Below, piece after piece: positions 1 through 5,002 of a stretch of 5,998 nt of DNA. The notes beneath the pieces are model-generated. The model ran no database searches, was not told the origin of the DNA, and saw only the letters and a list, made by a program, of their open reading frames with translations. This DNA comes from Desulfotignum sp. (lineage in GTDB: Bacteria > Desulfobacterota > Desulfobacteria > Desulfobacterales > Desulfobacteraceae), in NCBI GenBank assembly GCA_011390695.1, contig JAABRW010000058.1:1-5998 (forward strand), written 5' to 3'. The position numbers and the translations under genes are program-made. Position 1 is the stretch's first letter; each line of letters begins with the position of its first letter.

Positions 1-1983
1 AGCACCATTACCCAGCAGGTAACCAAATCCTTTCTCCTGACACCGGAACGGACCTATGAGCGCAAACTCAAGGAAGCCATCCTGGCGTACCGCATAGAAA
101 AAAAGTTCACCAAGGATGAAATTTTATTTTTATACATGAACCAGATTTATCTGGGCCATGGCGCCTACGGGGTTCAGGCGGCTGCAGAAAATTATTTTGG
201 CAAACATGCACGGGATCTGAACCTGGCTGAATGCGCCATGCTGGCAGGGCTGCCCCAGGCCCCGAGCCGGTATTCTCCTTTCCGGTTTCCCGACCGGGCC
301 AAACAGCGCCAGATCTATACCCTGAACCGCATGAAAGAAGAGGGCATGGTATCCAACATGGAGGTCACCGAAGCCATTGATCTGGAACTGGACATCAAAC
401 CCCGGAAAAACTGGTTCATTGAAGAAGTGCCTTATTATACGGAACATGTCCGGCGGTATGTGGAAAAAAAATATGGAGAAGATGCCCTGTATAACCAGGG
501 GCTCCAGATTCACACCGCCGTCAATATCGAACTGCAGAAAATGGCCCGGGAAGCTGTTGTAAAAGGGCTCATGGATCTGGACCGGCGCATCGGATACCGG
601 GGACCGGAAAAAAACATATCCGCCCTTCAGGTGGAAGATTTCTGCCGAACCGAATCTGAAAAAATCCAGGGAAATCTGCTTGAAAAAGGCAGTGTCTACA
701 CCGGTGTGGTGCTGGATGTGGATAATGAGAACAAGGTAACCAGGGTACGGGTAGGAAATTTTTCAGGCATTATCCAGCTGAAAACCATGACCTGGGCTCG
801 CCATCCCAATCCCAAAATAGCCTATTACGAATCCAGGGTCACCAATCCATCCCAGGTGCTGAAACCAGGGGATGTGATTCAGGTAAAGGTTATCAATGAA
901 ATAGAGGGGAAAGAACAATACGAATTCACCCTGTATCAGGAGCCCGCAGCACAGGCAGCACTGTTGAGTATTGCTGCGGAAACCGGCCATGTGAAAGCCA
1001 TGATCGGGGGGCGGGATTTCAAAAACAGCCAGTTCAACCGGGCTTACCAGTCCAGACGTCAGCCGGGATCCGCATTCAAACCCATCATATATGCAGCTGC
1101 CCTGGATAAAGGATACACCCCTGCAACCAGTATCATTGATTCACCGGTGGTGTATGAAGATATATCCCGGGACTTCATCTGGAAGCCCCAAAACTACAAG
1201 GAAGAATTTTACGGACCCACTTTGTTCAGAGAGGCCCTGGTCAAATCCCGGAACGTGGTCACCATCAAAATCCTCCAGGATATCGGTATTCCCTATGCCA
1301 TTGACTATGCAAGGAAACTGGGCATCACATCTGACATCAACCAGGATCTTTCCATCGCTCTGGGGTCTTCAGGGGTATCTTTGCTGGAAATCGTCAATGC
1401 CTATTCCGTGTTTTCCAATCTGGGATATCTTATTGAACCTGTATTCATCACCAAAATATATGACCGGAGCGGCAATCTGCTGGAGACTTCCAAACTGATC
1501 CGCAAAAAGGTCATTGACATGAACACCGCCTATATCATGACCAATATCCTGGAAAGCGTGGTGCAGTCAGGTACCGGCCGGCGGGTAAAAGCATTGAAAC
1601 GACCTGTGGCAGGGAAAACAGGTACCACCAACAATCTGTTTGACGCCTGGTTTCTGGGATACACCCCCAGATATACCACCGGGGTATGGGTGGGGTTTGA
1701 CCAGGAAGCATCCATGGGAAAAGGGGAAACCGGTTCCAGAACAGCCAGTCCCATTTGGCTTGATTTCATGCAAAAGGCGCTGGAGGGAAAACCTGCCAGA
1801 ACATTTACTGTTCCGGAAGGCATTGTGTTTGCCAAAATTGATGCAAAAACCGGGCTGCTGCCCATCAAAGAATCGGAAAAAACCATTTTTGAATGTTTTA
1901 AAGAAGGCACTGTGCCCACGGCCCGCACCCCGGAGCCGGACAGTGCATCAGGTACTGACGATCTTTTCAAGCAGGGCATCTAA
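1..1983 (+). CDS. mrcA: Class A penicillin-binding protein 1A (peptidoglycan glycosyltransferase/DD-transpeptidase), 5' end missing
   Basis: The reading frame is open from base 1 to TAA at 1981-1983, giving 660 residues; the ATG at 136 is internal, because clear family sequence lies upstream of it. The protein would polymerise lipid II glycan strands and cross-link stem peptides on the outer face of the inner membrane. Visible parts in order, numbered from base 1: the rest of the GT51 glycosyltransferase domain (STITQQ at the start, the RIEKKFTKDEILFLYMNQ helix near 35-48, LAGLPQAPS near 81-89); an OB-like insert about 230-310 typical of PBP1A; then the transpeptidase with SxxK (SAFK, nucleophile Ser357), SxN (SRN 416-418) and KTG (KTGTT from 539). 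All three penicillin-binding motifs are intact. The membrane anchor and the first GT motif with the catalytic Glu lie left of the window; about 120-170 residues are missing if the protein is family-sized. It converges on and overlaps the radical SAM gene. The symbol mrcA rests on domain order; ponA is an equivalent name. Confidence 0.95.
   Translation, partial: STITQQVTKSFLLTPERTYERKLKEAILAYRIEKKFTKDEILFLYMNQIYLGHGAYGVQAAAENYFGKHARDLNLAECAMLAGLPQAPSRYSPFRFPDRAKQRQIYTLNRMKEEGMVSNMEVTEAIDLELDIKPRKNWFIEEVPYYTEHVRRYVEKKYGEDALYNQGLQIHTAVNIELQKMAREAVVKGLMDLDRRIGYRGPEKNISALQVEDFCRTESEKIQGNLLEKGSVYTGVVLDVDNENKVTRVRVGNFSGIIQLKTMTWARHPNPKIAYYESRVTNPSQVLKPGDVIQVKVINEIEGKEQYEFTLYQEPAAQAALLSIAAETGHVKAMIGGRDFKNSQFNRAYQSRRQPGSAFKPIIYAAALDKGYTPATSIIDSPVVYEDISRDFIWKPQNYKEEFYGPTLFREALVKSRNVVTIKILQDIGIPYAIDYARKLGITSDINQDLSIALGSSGVSLLEIVNAYSVFSNLGYLIEPVFITKIYDRSGNLLETSKLIRKKVIDMNTAYIMTNILESVVQSGTGRRVKALKRPVAGKTGTTNNLFDAWFLGYTPRYTTGVWVGFDQEASMGKGETGSRTASPIWLDFMQKALEGKPARTFTVPEGIVFAKIDAKTGLLPIKESEKTIFECFKEGTVPTARTPEPDSASGTDDLFKQGI
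1967..1983. other. 17-bp tail-to-tail overlap of the PBP1A and radical SAM genes
   Basis: The PBP1A stop TAA ends at 1983 on the plus strand, while the radical SAM stop TGA lies at 1969-1967 on the minus strand, so the last codons of both genes share 17 bp. No inverted repeat followed by a T-run is visible near the junction, so each transcript probably runs into the other gene. Confidence 0.85.
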
Positions 1984-2992
1984 GGATATCCACCTGGTCC
2001 GGCGCCATGGCCGGATCAATCCGGATTTCAAAATCAAGGTGGGGAAATGCAGCTTTCAGATGATGCAGATTGCTGTTTTTATCGCCCCGGAGACGGGATA
2101 CAAACCGGGGATGGACACATAATTTTATCTGTCCCGGTGTCTGCTCATCCTTGAGGTCCTGGATCTTGTACACAATATTGTCATACATGATACGGGACAA
2201 GACCAGATGCCCGAAAGCCGGATGCCCGGGGCCTGCAATCACCTCGGGATCATGGGTACCGGAGGTTTGAAGCCCCATGCGGATCACGGTCACACCGGCC
2301 CGGGTGAAGATGGAAAACATTTCAGCCGTTATTTTTACTGCCCGGTCCAGTGCCAGGGGTTTGTATTTTCCATTTTTGAACCATCGGGCCAGTAAGGTTT
2401 TTTCCAGAACAAGTACCGGATAAATGCGGGCGGTCAGCGGTCTTAAGCCTGCCAGGATTTCTGCCGTCCGGATCATGCTGTTTCGGGTGTCTTCGGGAAG
2501 GCCCACCATGACCTGGACACCTGCCGGTATTCCCTGTTTTTTGAGCAGGGCCATTGCCCTGCGGGTGTCATCACTGGTATGGCCCCGGTTCACCCTTTCC
2601 AGCACCTGATCATCCATGGTCTGGACCCCCAGTTCCACCAGGCTTACCGGATAGGGCCGGACCAGGTCCAGGCCTTGTTCGGTCACGGTATCGGGGCGGG
2701 TGGAAAAACGGATACCCTGGATGGCCCCGCTGTCCACAAAGGGTGTAACATCTTTCATGAGACGGGTGATTTGGCGGGCATCCAGCCCCAGAAAATTGCC
2801 CCCGAAAAATCCCAGCTCCACCCGGGACCGGTTGCCTTTATATCTCAGGTATTGGCGGATAACAGCAGCTATCCGGCCGGCATCCGGCAAAACCGCATTT
2901 TCCCGGGTGATGGCTTTCTGGTTGCAGAAAGCACAGCGGTGGGGACATCCTGAATGGGGAATAAAAATGGGGATAACCAGAGGAGATGCCAT
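1967..2992 (-). CDS. Elp3-type radical SAM protein, YhcC-like, unknown substrate
   Basis: 341 residues from ATG (2992-2990) to TGA (1969-1967). The N-terminus carries the radical SAM cluster motif CxxxCxxC (Cys16, Cys20, Cys23, in GCPHRCAFC), which binds a [4Fe-4S] cluster and S-adenosylmethionine. It is followed by the GG motif (FFGGNFLGL, 62-70), RPD at 99-101, ELGVQTMDD at 120-128 and VMVGLPEDT at 161-169, the usual order in the Elp3/MiaB/NifB-type barrel. The tail (about 225-341, with AGPGHPAFGHLVLS) resembles the short C-terminal extension of the YhcC/Elp3-like subgroup; the acetyltransferase domain of true Elp3 is absent. The substrate is unknown; a tRNA or rRNA modification role is inference only. 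The start lies 2 bp after the stop of the PHP-RNase III gene, so the two are almost surely cotranscribed and probably translationally coupled; no strong Shine-Dalgarno is visible. From memory, related genes also sit beside rnc in clostridia, which would suggest an old functional link. Confidence 0.9.
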   Translation of the reverse strand: MASPLVIPIFIPHSGCPHRCAFCNQKAITRENAVLPDAGRIAAVIRQYLRYKGNRSRVELGFFGGNFLGLDARQITRLMKDVTPFVDSGAIQGIRFSTRPDTVTEQGLDLVRPYPVSLVELGVQTMDDQVLERVNRGHTSDDTRRAMALLKKQGIPAGVQVMVGLPEDTRNSMIRTAEILAGLRPLTARIYPVLVLEKTLLARWFKNGKYKPLALDRAVKITAEMFSIFTRAGVTVIRMGLQTSGTHDPEVIAGPGHPAFGHLVLSRIMYDNIVYKIQDLKDEQTPGQIKLCVHPRFVSRLRGDKNSNLHHLKAAFPHLDFEIRIDPAMAPDQVDILRCPA

Positions 2993-2994
2993 CT

Positions 2995-4551
2995 TCAGTC
3001 ATTTTTCAGCAGCTTTATGGCATTTTTTGCCGCATCCTGTTCAGCAGCCTTTTTTGTTTTTCCCACACCCCGGGCCGTGATATGGGACAGTTCCAGGGAT
3101 ATTTCAAATGTTTTATCATGGTCCGGGCCGATTTCCCGGGTCACCGAATAGATGGGGGTGGTGGCAAAAATTTCCTGGGCATATTCCTGGAGACTGCTTT
3201 TAAAGTCAAAGGTGTGTTCACAGGACAATACCCTGTCAACCGCTTTTTGGAACAGATCCTGGATCAGGTCACAGGTTGTATCAAACCCGGCATCCAGGAA
3301 AACCGCTGCCATCACAGCTTCAAACGCATCAGAAAGAATGGAATTCTTATCTCTTCCTCCGGAAACAGCCTCTCCCTTACCCAGCCGGACAAACCTTCCC
3401 AGATCAACGGACCGGGCCATCTCTGCCAGGGCCGGCTCACTCACGAGGGTGGCGCGCAGTTTGGACAATTCGCCTTCTTTTCTGGAAGGGCTCTGTTTCA
3501 TGAGAATGTGGCCGACACAAAGACCGAGCACCGCATCCCCCAAAAATTCCAGCCGTTCATTGTCTGTTTCGCACAGGCGCTGGTTTTCATTCAAATAGGA
3601 CCGGTGGCAAAGCGCGGTATTCAGTAAGGCGCGGTCCAGGAACTGGTGACCCAGATTGGTTTCAAGAATGTCGAGACGGTCATGGAGATTGCGCATGGCA
3701 TCCAGGCGGTCTGTCAGGGTTTTGAAAATGGTATATGGCACCTGGATATTGTCTTTTCCCAGGCCCAGCTTCACACCTGCATTAAAGCTTCCATGGAAAT
3801 CAGACCCGCCGGTCTTCAGAAGCTTCTTTTTTTTGGCCAGGCCGGCAAGATACGCTGTCTGACGGGGGTCATGGTCGGTATAAAAGACCTCCATTCCCAT
3901 CAGACCGCAAGAGATCAGAACATCCAGAAGCACCTCCAGGTCCCTGGTCCGCGTAAATTCCAGCAGACCGGGATGGGCCAGTACCGGAACACCGCCTGCT
4001 TCAATAATGACCTGAATGGCTTTTTTGCAGGAAATCCTGCATTTTTCCACATACGCGGGTTTTCCCCTGCCGAGCCAGAGGTCGAATGCCCGGGAAAAGG
4101 AGGAGACAAATCCCTTTTCCTTCATCATCCTGGCAATGTGGGGCCGTCCGATCTGATCGGTTTCAAAACGCTGCCTTATTTCTGCCAGGCTGATATCCAG
4201 CCCCATCTGGTTCAATTTTTCCAGGATCTTTGGATTTCGCTGTTCCCGGGACAGCTTTGCCGTTGCAAGCAGCTGGTTCAGGTTCCGGTCATACAAAGAG
4301 AATCCATACCCGAGCAGATGAACACTGCCGGTGTCTTCAAATCCCGGAGGCGGATCACAGGATATTTCCACCCCGGTGAGAAATTCCACAGGAAAGGTGT
4401 GCACCAGGTCTGCAATCTCTTTGATACCCGCAATGGAATCATGGTCAGTGATGGAAATAGCCCTGATGCCGGAATCCCGGGCAAGGGCAAGAATTTCCAG
4501 CGGGGAAAGAGACCCGTCCGATGCAGTGGAATGTACGTGAAGATCAATCAA
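2995..4551 (-). CDS. rnc: PHP phosphoesterase (YciV/RNase AM-like) fused to ribonuclease III
   Basis: One open frame of 518 residues. Residues 1-285 form a PHP-family metallophosphoesterase of the YciV/TrpH (RNase AM, nucleoside 3',5'-bisphosphatase) type, with metal ligands visible as HxH (His5, His7), Asp12, TDHD (35-38), Glu62, His78, His137 (GRPHIA), His193 (LAHPG) and SDFH (Asp251, His253). Residues about 293-440 are an RNase III nuclease domain with the signature NERLEFLGDAV (331-341); E. coli Glu38, Glu41, Asp45, Glu65, Asp114 and Glu117 correspond to Glu332, Glu335, Asp339, Glu359, Asp408 and Glu411, all present. A dsRNA-binding domain follows (about 449-516, ending in the KKAAEQDAAKNAIKLL helix). 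Only about 8-12 residues link the halves, and there is no stop or frameshift between them. The start is TTG at 4551-4549: an in-frame stop (that of dksA) lies 12 bp upstream, and MIDLHVHSTASDG matches the usual PHP N-terminus, so no other start fits. RNase III cuts double-stranded pre-rRNA and some mRNAs; RNase AM trims rRNA 5' ends. Joint rRNA processing in one enzyme is my inference. Confidence 0.95.
   Translation of the reverse strand: MIDLHVHSTASDGSLSPLEILALARDSGIRAISITDHDSIAGIKEIADLVHTFPVEFLTGVEISCDPPPGFEDTGSVHLLGYGFSLYDRNLNQLLATAKLSREQRNPKILEKLNQMGLDISLAEIRQRFETDQIGRPHIARMMKEKGFVSSFSRAFDLWLGRGKPAYVEKCRISCKKAIQVIIEAGGVPVLAHPGLLEFTRTRDLEVLLDVLISCGLMGMEVFYTDHDPRQTAYLAGLAKKKKLLKTGGSDFHGSFNAGVKLGLGKDNIQVPYTIFKTLTDRLDAMRNLHDRLDILETNLGHQFLDRALLNTALCHRSYLNENQRLCETDNERLEFLGDAVLGLCVGHILMKQSPSRKEGELSKLRATLVSEPALAEMARSVDLGRFVRLGKGEAVSGGRDKNSILSDAFEAVMAAVFLDAGFDTTCDLIQDLFQKAVDRVLSCEHTFDFKSSLQEYAQEIFATTPIYSVTREIGPDHDKTFEISLELSHITARGVGKTKKAAEQDAAKNAIKLLKND
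3694..3696 (-). other. Internal ATG at the PHP/RNase III junction, possible second start
   Basis: Codon 286 of the fusion gene is ATG and falls in the linker just before the RNase III domain. Starting here would give a 233-residue protein, about the size of ordinary stand-alone RNase III (226 in E. coli). The upstream sequence (ACCGCCTGGATGCC just before the ATG) has no convincing Shine-Dalgarno, so use of this start is speculative. Confidence 0.2.
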
Positions 4552-4566
4552 TGGATGGTCCGGTCA
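4549..4566 (-). promoter_or_regulatory. dksA stop / TTG start junction of the fusion gene with a weak ribosome binding site
   Basis: The dksA stop TGA (4566-4564) is followed by 12 bases and then TTG (4551-4549), with both genes in the same frame. Only a GGA core (4561-4559), about 7 bases before the TTG, could act as a Shine-Dalgarno; a better GGGGA run ends about 16 bases upstream, which is too far to be ideal. A TTG start with a poor site suggests translation coupled to dksA and a low output. Confidence 0.6.
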
Positions 4567-4926
4567 GATCCCCAGGGCATTCTCCATATCCTCTTCCCGG
4601 GTCTTGCATTCAATGCACTGGGTGGTCACGGGCCTGGCTTTAAGACGTTCTATGGAAATTGGTTCCTCGCAGGTCTCACACCGGCCGAATGTACCGTTTT
4701 CTATACGTTCCAGGGCTTTTTTTATTTTTTTTATCAGTTTATGCTCTCTGTCACGGATCCGCAGTTCAAAGCTTCTTTCCGCTTCATGGGAGGCCCGGTC
4801 CGTGGGGTCTGCAAAATTCTCTTTGGGCTTTGTCATACCCGTAACCGTACTGTCTGCATGCTTGAGCAATTCATTGAGTCTGTCTGTCAGCAGGGTATTA
4901 AAATATTCCAGATCTTCTTTCTTCAT
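4564..4926 (-). CDS. dksA: RNA polymerase-binding transcription factor DksA
   Basis: 120 residues from ATG (4926-4924) to TGA. DksA binds the secondary channel of RNA polymerase and, with ppGpp, turns down rRNA promoters and adjusts amino-acid promoters. The coiled coil (about 1-35 and 45-75) carries the acidic tip motif DPTDRA; Asp40, Asp43 and Ala45 line up with E. coli DksA Asp71, Asp74 and Ala76, which points to a functional DksA rather than a TraR or ornamental zinc-finger relative. The C-terminal zinc finger is complete: Cys83, Cys86, Cys104, Cys107, spaced CX2C-X17-CX2C. It is shorter than the 151-residue E. coli protein, lacking most of the N-terminal leader, as is common in deltaproteobacteria. 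A good Shine-Dalgarno (GAAGGA, 4939-4934) precedes the ATG. It has its own promoter just downstream of hemA and is the first gene of the run dksA, PHP-RNase III, radical SAM. Confidence 0.95.
   Translation of the reverse strand: MKKEDLEYFNTLLTDRLNELLKHADSTVTGMTKPKENFADPTDRASHEAERSFELRIRDREHKLIKKIKKALERIENGTFGRCETCEEPISIERLKARPVTTQCIECKTREEDMENALGI
4717..4734 (-). other. Tandem A-rich slippery tract inside dksA
   Basis: Codons 65-70 of dksA read ATA AAA AAA ATA AAA AAA on the coding strand, giving two A_AAA_AAA heptamers in the zero frame (runs of eight and seven A). Such runs can provoke polymerase slippage or -1 ribosomal frameshifting. A -1 shift would add about 13 residues and then stop, removing the zinc finger; a +1 shift stops within about five codons. 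No clear stimulatory structure was identified. Confidence 0.35.
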
Positions 4927-4933
4927 GGCTTTA

Positions 4934-4939
4934 TCCTTC
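4934..4939 (-). promoter_or_regulatory. dksA ribosome binding site
   Basis: On the minus strand GAAGGA ends 7 bases before the ATG at 4926. It is the best Shine-Dalgarno among the complete minus-strand genes here and confirms the dksA start. Confidence 0.7.
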
Positions 4940-4970
4940 TTTTAAAGGTCCGGGAACATTAAAAGAGGTC

Positions 4971-4998
4971 ATTATAGCAACATTTATTTATTTGTAAA
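4971..4998 (-). promoter_or_regulatory. Sigma70-type promoter for dksA and the genes after it
   Basis: In the 76-bp hemA-dksA gap the minus strand reads TTTACA (4998-4993), a 16-bp A+T-rich spacer, then TATAAT (4976-4971), a perfect -10 box, preceded by TG one base upstream (TGCTATAAT, an extended -10). The -35 differs from TTGACA at one base. Transcription would start near 4964-4965, leaving a leader of about 38 bases before the dksA ATG. The -35 box begins 4 bases after the hemA stop. No hairpin terminator for hemA is visible in the gap, so read-through from hemA is also possible. The leader does not show an obvious GC-rich discriminator. Confidence 0.75.
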
Positions 4999-5002
4999 GA
5001 TA

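Noticed and set aside
2986..3627. Plus-strand open frame of 213 codons opposite the RNase III domain
   Set aside because: The minus strand here encodes the RNase III catalytic and dsRNA-binding motifs, and the plus-strand product has no recognisable feature.
4568..4601. Possible hairpin or terminator at the end of dksA
   Set aside because: There is no stable inverted repeat followed by a T-run on the minus strand, and the next gene starts 12 bases after the dksA stop, so termination here is unlikely.
4712..4733. T-rich run on the plus strand as a terminator
   Set aside because: No plus-strand gene ends nearby and no stem was seen before it; it is the complement of the Lys/Ile codons in dksA.
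3646..4962. Long plus-strand open frame of 438 codons antisense to the PHP-RNase III and dksA genes
   Set aside because: It lies opposite two genes with complete conserved motifs, spans their junction, and its translation is rich in Phe, Gln, His and Cys with no recognisable domain. It is a shadow of the codon pattern on the minus strand.
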